Both the position numbers and the translations under genes were made by a program. DNA of 64,000 nt from CANDOC01 sp965261725 (GTDB lineage Bacteria > Pseudomonadota > Gammaproteobacteria > Pseudomonadales > Endozoicomonadaceae), in assembly GCA_965261725.1 (NCBI GenBank), contig CBDHDU010000053.1, positions 33,621 to 97,620 on the forward strand, in the 5' to 3' direction. Below the pieces are notes generated by a model that searched no databases, was not told where the DNA came from, and was given only the letters and a program-made list of their open reading frames with translations. Shown here one piece after another: positions 34,397-42,789 of this stretch. Within the stretch, counting starts at the first letter, position 1. Each line of letters starts with the position of its first letter.

Positions 34397-35944
34397 ATGC
34401 GTGCTTCTGTGTTGTGCAGAATGATGCTGCTAGTCGTTGCGTTTTCAAGTGTTTTCCTTACTCAGGGAGCTTTAGCCAAACCGCCGAACATATTGGTCAT
34501 CATGGGTGATGATATTGGCTTGTGGAATATCAGTCATATCAACCGAGGGATGATGGGATACAAAACCCCGAATATTGACCGGCTTGCCCAGGAAGGCACC
34601 ATGTTTACCGATTACTATGCAGAGCAAAGCTGTACTGCTGGCCGTTCGGCATTTATCACCGGCCAGTCAACCGTCAGAACCGGTCTGACCAAAGTAGGTT
34701 TACCCGGTGCGGATCTGGGTATTCGTAAGGAAGACCCGACACTGGCTGAACTGCTTAAACCCATGGGGTATATGACTGGCCAGTTTGGTAAAAACCATTT
34801 TGGTGACAAGGATGAATTTCTGCCCACGAATCATGGCTTCGATGAGTTCTTTGGCAACCTGTATCACTTGAACGCTGAGGAAGAGCCAGAGGAACCTGAT
34901 TATCCAAAAGATCCTGAGTTCCGAAAGCGGTTTGGTCCACGCGGTGTTATCAAATCGACTGCTGATGGAAAAATTGAAGACACTGGCCCTCTGACCAGAA
35001 AACGTATGGAAACCTGCGATGAGGAATTCCTTGCTGCGACTGTTGATTTTATCCAGCGTGCGGTAAAAGCTGACAAGCCTTTCTTTGCGTGGTTCAACAC
35101 CTCCCGCATGCATTTCTGGACTCATGTTAAAGCATCTAACCTGGGTAAAACCGGCCAGGGTTTCTATGCCGATGCGATGGTCGAGCATGACGGCCATGTC
35201 GGACAGGTGCTGAAACTGCTGGATGATCTCGATATTGCTGATAATACAGTTGTCGTCTACACTACCGATAATGGTCCGCACTACAACGCTTGGCCTGATG
35301 GTGCCATTTCACCTTTCCGTGGTGAAAAGAACACCAACTGGGAAGGTGGTTATCGCGTTCCGGCATTTGTTCGCTGGCCGGGAAAAATCAAGGCAAATCA
35401 TACATCCAACGGTATGTTTGCTCACCTTGACTGGGTACCAACATTAATGGCCGCTGCCGGTGATGATGATATCAAGGATAAACTGTTGAAAGGTCACCGT
35501 GCCGGAGACATGACCTACAAGGTTCATCTGGATGGCTATAATCAGCTTCCCTATCTGATGGGTAGGGAAGATGAATCCCGCCGTAATACCTTCTTCTATT
35601 TCAATGATGATGGCCAGTTGGTTAATGTGCGCTGGAATGACTGGAAACTGGTCTTTGCAGAGCAGCGTGCACGTGGTTTTGCAGTATGGAGTGAGCCTTT
35701 TGTCTGGCTGCGTCTGCCCAAAATCTTCAACCTGCGTCGAGACCCATTTGAACGGGCAGATCTTGATTCAATGGTCTACGAAAAGTGGTGGGTTAACCAT
35801 GCATTCCTGATTATGCCAATGGCAGGGCAAGTTCAACAGTTTGTCATGACATTCAAGGACTATCCGCCAAGGCAGAAGCCAGCCAAGTTTAACGTGGATG
35901 CAATAATGGAGATGCTGTACAAATTTATGCCTGCTAAAGGCTGA
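34397..35944 (+). CDS. Type I (formylglycine) arylsulfatase, secreted
   Basis: 515 residues. I chose the ATG at 34397 because GGAGG lies 5 nt upstream; the ATG at 34385 overlaps that site. A signal peptide is present (MMLLVVAFSSVFLTQGALA). Metal-binding DD is in ILVIMGDDIGLWN and the formylglycine motif is C-T-A-G-R in QSCTAGRSAFITGQ (Cys79), the Cys-x-Ala-x-Arg variant of the usual Cys-x-Pro-x-Arg. KNHFGD and TTDNGPHYN supply further active-site residues. It should remove sulfate esters, perhaps from marine or host glycans, but the substrate is unknown. No sulfatase-maturating enzyme lies in the window. A strong terminator follows. Confidence 0.9.
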   Translation: MRASVLCRMMLLVVAFSSVFLTQGALAKPPNILVIMGDDIGLWNISHINRGMMGYKTPNIDRLAQEGTMFTDYYAEQSCTAGRSAFITGQSTVRTGLTKVGLPGADLGIRKEDPTLAELLKPMGYMTGQFGKNHFGDKDEFLPTNHGFDEFFGNLYHLNAEEEPEEPDYPKDPEFRKRFGPRGVIKSTADGKIEDTGPLTRKRMETCDEEFLAATVDFIQRAVKADKPFFAWFNTSRMHFWTHVKASNLGKTGQGFYADAMVEHDGHVGQVLKLLDDLDIADNTVVVYTTDNGPHYNAWPDGAISPFRGEKNTNWEGGYRVPAFVRWPGKIKANHTSNGMFAHLDWVPTLMAAAGDDDIKDKLLKGHRAGDMTYKVHLDGYNQLPYLMGREDESRRNTFFYFNDDGQLVNVRWNDWKLVFAEQRARGFAVWSEPFVWLRLPKIFNLRRDPFERADLDSMVYEKWWVNHAFLIMPMAGQVQQFVMTFKDYPPRQKPAKFNVDAIMEMLYKFMPAKG

Positions 35945-35956
35945 TTATTTTTTCTT

Positions 35957-35993
35957 AAACGCCTGCAAGCCTGCTGCTTGCAGGCGTTTTTTT
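35957..35993 (+). terminator. Rho-independent terminator after the sulfatase gene
   Basis: A 14-bp stem (AAACGCCTGCAAGC / GCTTGCAGGCGTTT) with loop CTGCT and a run of seven T. It begins 13 bp after the sulfatase stop codon, so that gene is a single transcription unit. Confidence 0.95.
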
Positions 35994-36408
35994 ATATTTG
36001 CGAAAAATTGTTCTATAGTTCTATGGCAAAATAGACCAATGATGAAATTTCACGAGCGGGCAGATAAGTGATTGACGTACCACCTGCTGCTCTTATAGAT
36101 TTAAGCTATTCAACCCAGAGGCAGGGAATCAGGAACAGACTGTGGATATATCTGTGCCCCAGTACTCGCGACCTTCGACAGGCGCTTCAAAGAACCATAC
36201 CCAAGTGACCGCTTTGCCGGTCAGCAAGCTGCTGCACGTCTCTTTCTCCTCCTGGCGATGGTGCCACTGGCGTTAACCACCCCTTTCAGCCTTATTTTTT
36301 CGCATGCCCGATGCTTGTTGCTGTAGTTATGCGAAATATTCCGAATACAACGTTTATAACGAATAAATACCGATTTCAGGTATTGGTTACATTGCAGGTT
36401 TATATCTT
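35994..36408. other. Non-coding region upstream of trpE
   Basis: About 415 bp with no convincing gene. It must contain the trp promoter. I looked for a leader peptide with tandem Trp codons followed by alternative hairpins and found none; the small frame starting at 36329 contains no Trp. A 6-bp hairpin (TGACCG / CGGTCA) near 36210 is not persuasive. Regulation of trpE by attenuation is therefore not supported by what I can see. Confidence 0.45.
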
Positions 36409-37893
36409 ATGACTCCGGAGTTATTCGGTAAGCTGGCCGCGGAAGGCTACAACCGCATCCCTGTGGTATGTGAAATCCTGGCGGATCTGGAAACGCCGCT
36501 CAGTACTTATCTGAAGTTGGCTGACGGTCCATACTCTTGCCTGCTTGAATCGGTACAGGGTGGCGAGAAGTGGGGGCGTTACTCCTTTATTGGGCTGCCT
36601 GCCCGTGAAGTCGTGCGTATCTATGGGCATCAGGTTGAAATTACCCGCGATGGTGAAATCTTCGAAACCACGCAGGCCGCTGATCCTATTGACTGGGTAG
36701 GTATGTATCAGGCACGTTTCAAGGTGCCTGATTTGCCTGATTTACCGCGTTTCCATGGCGGTCTGGTTGGCTATTTCAGCTACGATACCGTTCGCTATGT
36801 AGAACCGAAACTGCATAACTCGACACCAGAAGATGATATGGGGACACCGGATATTCTGTTAATGCTGACAGATGAACTGGTAGTGTTTGATAACCTGAGC
36901 GGCAAACTGATGCTGGTGGTTCATGCCGATCCGGCAACGGATAATGCACTGGAGCAGGCGCAGCAACGTCTGCAGCAGCTGGAACAAACCCTGCGTGATA
37001 GCCATGCCCGTTCACCTCAGTCGAAACCCGGATTAGTTCCGGTCACCGAAGATGATTTTGAATCAGTTATCGGTCAGGAAGCCTTTGAAGGTGCGGTTGA
37101 AAAAATCCGGGATTACATTCTGGCTGGAGACTGCATGCAGGTGGTGGTTTCCCAGCGTATGTCCGTGCCGTTTGAATGTCCGCCGCTGAACCTGTATCGC
37201 GCGCTTCGTTGTCTGAATCCTTCTCCTTATATGTATTTCCTGAATCTTGGTGACCATCATGTTGTCGGCTCTTCACCAGAAATTTTGGCACGACTGGAAG
37301 AAGGTGAAGTGGCTGTGCGCCCGATTGCCGGTACTCGTAAACGTGGTGCTACCGAAGCCCGCGATCTGGAGCTGGAACAGGAACTGCTGGCTGATCCGAA
37401 AGAGATTGCCGAACACCTGATGTTGATCGATCTGGGACGCAATGATGTTGGCCGGGTAGCCAAGACCGGTTCCGTGGAACTCACCGATAAAATGACTATC
37501 GAACGTTACTCACATGTGATGCACATTGTGTCCAACGTAAAAGGTCAGTTAAAAGAAGGTCTGGGAGCACTGGATGTGTTGCGGGCAACATTGCCTGCGG
37601 GAACACTCAGCGGCGCACCGAAAGTGCGGGCGATGGAAATTATTGATGAGCTGGAGCCTGTCAAGCGCGGTGTTTATGGTGGTGCAGTTGGCTATCTGGC
37701 GTGGAACGGCAATATGGATACTGCGATCGCGATCCGTACCGCTGTGATCAAAGATAATCGCCTGTATATTCAGGCCGGTGCCGGCGTTGTTGCTGATTCA
37801 CAACCGGAACTGGAATGGAAAGAAACCCACAACAAGGGGCGGGCCATGTTCCGCGCTGTTGCCATGACCCAGCAAGGATTAACTGACGTTTAA
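36409..37893 (+). CDS. trpE: Anthranilate synthase component I
   Basis: 494 residues. With TrpG it converts chorismate and glutamine to anthranilate, the first step of tryptophan synthesis. The N-terminal tryptophan-feedback element CLLESVQGGEKWGRYSFIG is present, as are the chorismate-binding core motifs RPIAGTRKRGA, IDLGRNDVGRV, LPAGTLSGAPKVRAMEII and GAVGYLAWNG. The start was chosen at MTPELFGKLAAEGYNRIPV, the usual N-terminus; the ribosome site is weak. It is the first gene of the trp cluster; an ion-channel gene follows before trpG. Confidence 0.96.
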   Translation: MTPELFGKLAAEGYNRIPVVCEILADLETPLSTYLKLADGPYSCLLESVQGGEKWGRYSFIGLPAREVVRIYGHQVEITRDGEIFETTQAADPIDWVGMYQARFKVPDLPDLPRFHGGLVGYFSYDTVRYVEPKLHNSTPEDDMGTPDILLMLTDELVVFDNLSGKLMLVVHADPATDNALEQAQQRLQQLEQTLRDSHARSPQSKPGLVPVTEDDFESVIGQEAFEGAVEKIRDYILAGDCMQVVVSQRMSVPFECPPLNLYRALRCLNPSPYMYFLNLGDHHVVGSSPEILARLEEGEVAVRPIAGTRKRGATEARDLELEQELLADPKEIAEHLMLIDLGRNDVGRVAKTGSVELTDKMTIERYSHVMHIVSNVKGQLKEGLGALDVLRATLPAGTLSGAPKVRAMEIIDELEPVKRGVYGGAVGYLAWNGNMDTAIAIRTAVIKDNRLYIQAGAGVVADSQPELEWKETHNKGRAMFRAVAMTQQGLTDV

Positions 37894-37915
37894 CTCTGCA
37901 GCCAAAAGTCTTTGC

Positions 37916-38815
37916 GTGGTTCGTATGCAGGAAGTGCAGTTTCAGTTAAACCGTAGCAATACTCAGAGTAATAGCTGGGTACGTTTATGTCGGCGGATTT
38001 CGGAATCAATCTGGTTCCAGGGATTGGTGATTGGGCTGATTACCCTGAACGGCATTGTCATCGGGTTGGAAACCAGCAGTTATATGCAGGCTCGATATGG
38101 TGAACTGTTCTGTGCGCTGAACTATTTGGTGGTTGTCGTCTTTGTTGTTGAGGTGGTCATCAAAATAAGTGCGCATGCGCCCCGGTGTCATGATTACTTT
38201 CGCAACGGCTGGAACTGCTTTGATTTTACGGTAACGGTATTGAGCCTGCTGCCTGCGGCGGGCAGTCTCGCCAGCCTTGCCCGAATGGCGAGACTGCTGA
38301 GGGTGATGCGAATTATTTCCGCGTTTCCGGAGCTGCGACTGATTGTTGCAACATTGATTCGCTCTATCCCGAGTATGGGACATGTCGTGATGTTGATGGG
38401 GATTATCTTCTACATCTATGGCGTGCTGGGTTATCACCTGTTTAGCGAGATTGATCCGCAACACTGGCGCTCATTGGGTATTGCACTGCTGACACTGTTC
38501 CGCATTGTGACGCTGGAAGACTGGTCAAAGGTTATGTATAGCGCCATGGAAGTGTATCCCATGGCGTGGATTTATTTTGTGAGCTTTGTTGTCTGTGGCA
38601 CTTTTGTGGTGGTTAACCTGTTTATTGCCGTAGTCATCAACAACCTAGATGAAGCCAAAGCCGAGCGCCTGAAAGAACTGACACCGATACCTGATCAGGC
38701 GGAAATTCTGCGGGAGCTGCAGGCAACCCGGGAAGCGCTGACAAGATTACAAGCCCGAATCGAGAAACATGATGATGCGGTTCGGGAGGAGAAGAAATAT
38801 GCTGATGATCGATAA
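37916..38815 (+). CDS. Bacterial voltage-gated Na+/Ca2+-type channel between trpE and trpG
   Basis: A 299-residue single-domain six-helix channel of the NaChBac/NavAb type, assembling as a tetramer. S1 starts near residue 33. S4 carries regularly spaced arginines (LARMARLLRVMRII, residues 121-134). The pore loop has the filter T199-L-E-D-W-S-K205, S6 follows (CGTFVVVNLFIAVVINNLDE), then a C-terminal coiled coil (about 265-290). The common BacNav filter is TLESW; here Asp replaces Ser and a Lys stands two residues after Trp, so selectivity is uncertain. GTG 37916 and ATG 37925 are both possible starts. Its last 17 bp overlap the trpG start. Confidence 0.9.
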   Translation: MVRMQEVQFQLNRSNTQSNSWVRLCRRISESIWFQGLVIGLITLNGIVIGLETSSYMQARYGELFCALNYLVVVVFVVEVVIKISAHAPRCHDYFRNGWNCFDFTVTVLSLLPAAGSLASLARMARLLRVMRIISAFPELRLIVATLIRSIPSMGHVVMLMGIIFYIYGVLGYHLFSEIDPQHWRSLGIALLTLFRIVTLEDWSKVMYSAMEVYPMAWIYFVSFVVCGTFVVVNLFIAVVINNLDEAKAERLKELTPIPDQAEILRELQATREALTRLQARIEKHDDAVREEKKYADDR

Positions 38816-39386
38816 TTATGACTCATTTACCTACAACCTTGTGCAGTATTTTGGTGAGCTGGGGGCTGAAATTCAGGTTCATCGTAATGATGAAATCACC
38901 ATTGAAGAAATTGAAGCGCTGAACCCGGAGCGTATTGTTGTTTCGCCTGGGCCGTGTACCCCGAACGAAGCAGGCATTTCCATGGATGTAATAAAACACT
39001 TTGCCGGAAAACTGCCGATACTGGGCGTTTGCCTTGGGCATCAAAGCATCGGACAGGTCTTCGGTGGCAAAATTATCCGGGCAAAACAGGTGATGCATGG
39101 CAAAATCTCACCGGTTTTTCATGAAGATAAAGGTGTTTTTGAGGGGCTGCCTAACCCTGTTTCCGTGACACGTTATCACTCATTGGTAATTGAAAAGGAA
39201 ACGTTGCCTGAATGTCTGGAAATTACCGCATGGACACAAACACAGTCTGGTGAAGAGTCCGGCGAGTTTGATGAAATTATGGGCGTTCGCCATAAAACGC
39301 TGGATATTGAAGGGGTTCAGTTTCACCCGGAATCAATCATGACTGAACAGGGTCATGAACTGCTGGCCAACTTTCTAAAACGCTAA
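38799..39386 (+). CDS. trpG: Anthranilate synthase component II (glutamine amidotransferase)
   Basis: 195 residues from the ATG at 38799, which has a good ribosome site (GGGAGGAG) and gives the family start MLMIDNYDSFTYNLVQYFGE. The class I amidotransferase triad is present: nucleophile in GVCLGHQSIGQ, and His/Glu in GVQFHPESIMTE. It supplies ammonia to TrpE and often also to para-aminobenzoate synthase. It starts inside the ion-channel gene in another frame, so its translation is probably coupled to that gene rather than to trpE. Confidence 0.96.
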   Translation: MLMIDNYDSFTYNLVQYFGELGAEIQVHRNDEITIEEIEALNPERIVVSPGPCTPNEAGISMDVIKHFAGKLPILGVCLGHQSIGQVFGGKIIRAKQVMHGKISPVFHEDKGVFEGLPNPVSVTRYHSLVIEKETLPECLEITAWTQTQSGEESGEFDEIMGVRHKTLDIEGVQFHPESIMTEQGHELLANFLKR

Positions 39387-39432
39387 TACGGCATCAGGCG
39401 TTAAGACGACAATTAAATAACAGAGGTTAGCG

Positions 39433-40476
39433 ATGAACATTAAAGAAGCAATTGCAAGAGTTGCTGAAAACCTGGATCTGAGCCGGGATGAAATGCGCAC
39501 CGTCATGCAACAGATCATGACCGGTGAATGCACCCAGGCTCAGATCGGTGCATTCCTGATGGGATTGCGCATCAAAAGTGAAAGTATTGATGAAATCACA
39601 GCGGCTGTTGAGGTGATGAGAGAGCTGGCAAAGCCGGTGACCGTTAATGCTGATCACCAGGTTGATATTGTGGGTACCGGTGGGGATGGCGCACACATCT
39701 TCAATGTATCAACTGCCTCATCTTTTGTGGCTGCGGCCGCAGGAGCCCATGTTGCCAAACATGGTAACCGTGGTGTTTCCAGCTCTTCCGGTAGTGCTGA
39801 TTTATTGATGTCTGCCGGTATTAATCTGGAAATCAGTGCAGAGCAGGTTGCCCGTTGCGTGGAAGAAGTTGGCATTGGCTTTATGTTTGCCCCGGCTCAC
39901 CATGCGGCAATGAAAAATGTAATTGGTCCGCGTCGTGAAATGGGCATTCGCACAATGTTCAATGTGCTGGGACCCATGACGAACCCTGCCGGTGTTAAAA
40001 ACCAGCTGATCGGTGTGTTTACCAAAGAACTGTGCCGCCCGATGGCTGAAGTGCTGAAGCGCTTGGGCAGTGATCATATTCTGGTAGTACATTCAGCGGA
40101 TGGCCTTGATGAAATCAGTCTCGCCAATGAAACCTGGGTTGCTGAACTGAAAGACGGTGAAATCACCGAATACAGCATCAAGCCGGAAGATTTTGGTATT
40201 GAAAGCCAAAGCCTGATTGGTTTGAGTGTTGAATCGCCTGCTGAATCTCTGGCGCTGATTCAGGATACGCTGGGCAAGCAGGAAGGCAAATACGCAGCCA
40301 AGGCCGCTGATATGGTCGCTCTGAATGCCGGTGCAGGCATTTATGCCGCGAATCTGACTGCAACATTAAAGCAAGGTATTGAGATGGCGCAGGACGCTAT
40401 CTCCAGTGGGCTCGCATTAGAAAAAATGCGTGAACTGGCCAGTTTTTCTAACCTGATGGCAGAGGTAAGCGAGTGA
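39433..40476 (+). CDS. trpD: Anthranilate phosphoribosyltransferase
   Basis: 347 residues; transfers phosphoribosyl from PRPP to anthranilate. Signatures: GTGGDGAHIFNVSTASSF (PRPP/Mg site), KHGNRGVSSSSGSADLL, FAPAHHAAMKNV and FNVLGPMTNPA. It follows trpG by 46 bp and overlaps trpC by 4 bp, giving the gene order E-(channel)-G-D-C. Confidence 0.97.
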   Translation: MNIKEAIARVAENLDLSRDEMRTVMQQIMTGECTQAQIGAFLMGLRIKSESIDEITAAVEVMRELAKPVTVNADHQVDIVGTGGDGAHIFNVSTASSFVAAAAGAHVAKHGNRGVSSSSGSADLLMSAGINLEISAEQVARCVEEVGIGFMFAPAHHAAMKNVIGPRREMGIRTMFNVLGPMTNPAGVKNQLIGVFTKELCRPMAEVLKRLGSDHILVVHSADGLDEISLANETWVAELKDGEITEYSIKPEDFGIESQSLIGLSVESPAESLALIQDTLGKQEGKYAAKAADMVALNAGAGIYAANLTATLKQGIEMAQDAISSGLALEKMRELASFSNLMAEVSE

Positions 40477-41276
40477 GCGTTCCTACAATTTTACAGAAGA
40501 TCATTGCTCGCAAGCATGAAGAAATTGCTGAGCGTAGTCAGGTCGCCACACTGGCTGATCTGCGACGGACAGCTGAGAGTGCAGATGCGGTAAGAGGCTT
40601 TGCATCTGCGCTGGAGCAGGGCGCAGCTGCAGGCAAAGCAGCGATTATTGCTGAAATCAAAAAAGCATCGCCAAGCAAAGGCGTTATTCGCCCTGACTTT
40701 AAACCGGCTGAAATTGCGGAAAGCTATGCCCGAGCCGGTGCCGCCTGTTTATCGGTTTTAACCGATGCTGATTTTTTTCAGGGACATGAGGATTATCTGC
40801 AGCAGGCGCGTGAAGCCTGTTCACTACCGGCAATCCGGAAAGATTTTCTGGTTGATCCTTACCAGATCTATGAAGCGCGGGCGATTAATGCCGACTGTGT
40901 TTTGTTGATTGTTGCAGCGCTGGATGATGCGCAACTGCATGATTTGAATCAGCTGGCACTGGAACTGGGTATGGATGTGCTGGTGGAAGTGCATGACCAG
41001 CAGGAACTGGATCGTGCCCTGAAACTGAGCCCAAGGCTGCTGGGTGTTAATAATCGCAACCTGCATACCTTCGATGTTTCTCTGGAAACGACGCTGGAGC
41101 TGTATAAGCAGGCTCCCGAAGGTTCTCTGTTTATTACAGAAAGCGGGATTCATACGCCGGATGACGTGAAGCTGATGCTGGATAATGAAATCTATGGTTT
41201 TCTTGTCGGCGAAGCCTTTATGCGGGCTGATGATCCGGGAAGCCGTTTGCAGGAGCTATTCGGCTCTTTATCCTGA
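40473..41276 (+). CDS. trpC: Indole-3-glycerol phosphate synthase
   Basis: 267 residues, a TIM barrel that closes the indole ring. Catalytic segments: IIAEIKKASPSKGVIRPDF (Lys, Glu), ACLSVLTDADFFQG, LPAIRKDFLVDPYQI, VEVHDQQELDRA and GVNNRNLHTF. The start is a GTG overlapping the trpD stop (GTGA). It is not fused to trpF, which is normal in pseudomonad-type organisms. A terminator hairpin follows. Confidence 0.97.
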   Translation: MSVPTILQKIIARKHEEIAERSQVATLADLRRTAESADAVRGFASALEQGAAAGKAAIIAEIKKASPSKGVIRPDFKPAEIAESYARAGAACLSVLTDADFFQGHEDYLQQAREACSLPAIRKDFLVDPYQIYEARAINADCVLLIVAALDDAQLHDLNQLALELGMDVLVEVHDQQELDRALKLSPRLLGVNNRNLHTFDVSLETTLELYKQAPEGSLFITESGIHTPDDVKLMLDNEIYGFLVGEAFMRADDPGSRLQELFGSLS

Positions 41277-41280
41277 ATGA

Positions 41281-41310
41281 AAAGCCCCGGTTGTTTAGCC
41301 GGGGTTTTCA
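41281..41310 (+). terminator. Terminator after trpC
   Basis: Stem CCCCGG / CCGGGG extended by AAAA / TTTT with one bulged base, starting 5 bp after the trpC stop and ending in TTTTC. The convergent YjiH gene ends at 41318, so the hairpin may serve both directions. Confidence 0.8.
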
Positions 41311-41317
41311 TTTGATA

Positions 41318-42688
41318 TCACGAAAAGTACAGATGACCGGAAGCTACAATAATTGGCAGCGTGATGACTGTACGCAGTAGGAAAAGCTTTAACAGATCAA
41401 AAAAACCTAAAGGTATTTTTGATCGCATAATTAACACACCCACCTCCGACATATAAATCAATTGGGTGACAGACAAAGCCGCAATTACAAAGCGGGTCAG
41501 CTCACTTTCTATTCCCCGTGCCAGTGTCGTTGGCAAAAACATATCCGCAAACCCCAATAATATTGCCGGTGCTGCCTTGTCTGCTTCGGGCAGGTTGAAT
41601 AATTCCAGTAGATAGGACAACGGTGACGCGAGTGTATGGAATATGTTTGTGTGCTCTGCAATTACCAGTCCCAGTGTGGCAATAGTCATAATAACGGGCA
41701 GGAACACCATCCAGATATCCAGTGCACTGTGAACACCATTTCTTAACAGGGCAACAGGACCGGGGCCATTTTTAGCCTGTTGCAGGGCTGCTTCCATTCC
41801 CTTCGACAATGTCATTATTTCTTCAGCAGGCTTTTCATTAACGGCTTCGGGGTAGAAGGTATCCGGGATACGAGAAAGGGGTGGGATTCTGGGTAAAATT
41901 GCTGCAGCAATCAGGCAGGTAAGAATAATTGTGCCGTAATACCACAGAAACATATGCTCCAGTTCAACAAAGCTCAAAACCACGATGCTGAAAGTGATCG
42001 AAACAACAGAAAAACTGGTTGCGATAACCGCCGCTTCTCTGCCGGTATAGTAACCACGCTCATATTGCCGGCTGGTGATCAGCGTACCGACGGTTCCATC
42101 ACCCAGCAGCGAGGCAATCACATCAACAGTCGCAAATCCGGGAATAGTAAATACCGGGCGAAGCACCCGGTTCATCAGGCAGCCGATCAATTCAACCAAA
42201 CCGAAATCAAGCAGCAGTGGCAGAAAAAGTCCGGCCAGAAGAAAGAAAACCACCAGAATTTTTAACAGTTCATGCAGCACCAGACCACCGGTATCATCCG
42301 ACCAGATCCATGCTGGGCCAATTTGAAATAGCACCAGCAGCGACAGGCTGGCTCCGGCAATTCTGATAAGCAACCAGAAATCACTGGTGAAAAATAGAGA
42401 TGATAATAGTTTGCTGTTTCTTATCTGACGGATATCAGCAAACCGGACGATCAGGGTAATTCCGGCAGAAATCACCATCAGACTGGCTACAAATGCAGGT
42501 AAATACTGCTCAAACCAGGCAATTAACTGGTTGCCAATAACCCCGACCATAATCGTAGGCTGTCCATGGTAGGAAACCGGGGTCAGAAACAGGAATATTC
42601 CCAGCCCTGAGGGAATCAGGAACTTAAGCAGGTGGCGTATTTTATTGCCCGGAGGCTCTGAAAGTGACTCTGCTGCATCCATTATCAT
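41318..42688 (-). CDS. YjiH-family multi-pass membrane protein (nucleoside-recognition/Gate domain)
   Basis: 456 residues from the ATG at 42688, which has AGGA 5 nt upstream; the frame continues to 42745 without conserved residues. About ten to twelve membrane segments are visible, with the Gate-type regions LLGDGTVGTLITSRQYERGYY and LGFADMFLPTTLARGIES. YjiH-like proteins are predicted transporters or permeases of unknown substrate. It lies convergent to trpC and downstream of the two large secreted-protein genes on the same strand, but 100 bp separate it from them. Confidence 0.82.
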   Translation of the reverse strand: MIMDAAESLSEPPGNKIRHLLKFLIPSGLGIFLFLTPVSYHGQPTIMVGVIGNQLIAWFEQYLPAFVASLMVISAGITLIVRFADIRQIRNSKLLSSLFFTSDFWLLIRIAGASLSLLVLFQIGPAWIWSDDTGGLVLHELLKILVVFFLLAGLFLPLLLDFGLVELIGCLMNRVLRPVFTIPGFATVDVIASLLGDGTVGTLITSRQYERGYYTGREAAVIATSFSVVSITFSIVVLSFVELEHMFLWYYGTIILTCLIAAAILPRIPPLSRIPDTFYPEAVNEKPAEEIMTLSKGMEAALQQAKNGPGPVALLRNGVHSALDIWMVFLPVIMTIATLGLVIAEHTNIFHTLASPLSYLLELFNLPEADKAAPAILLGFADMFLPTTLARGIESELTRFVIAALSVTQLIYMSEVGVLIMRSKIPLGFFDLLKLFLLRTVITLPIIVASGHLYFS

Positions 42689-42789
42689 TGTTCCTGATGC
42701 GGGATAAAATGAAAAAATATGCTTTTCAGGATAGTTAGAATGCATTAAATAATAAAAGTTCAGCTTGATTATGTTGTCTATATGAATAT

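Noticed and set aside
36041..36070. A trace of an IS1595 transposase start (MMKFHERADK resembles MMKFHDLLDNAK)
   Set aside because: Only five residues agree and the frame stops at once; no IS end is nearby.
35994..36408. A trp attenuator with leader peptide
   Set aside because: No small frame with Trp codons and no pair of alternative hairpins could be found.
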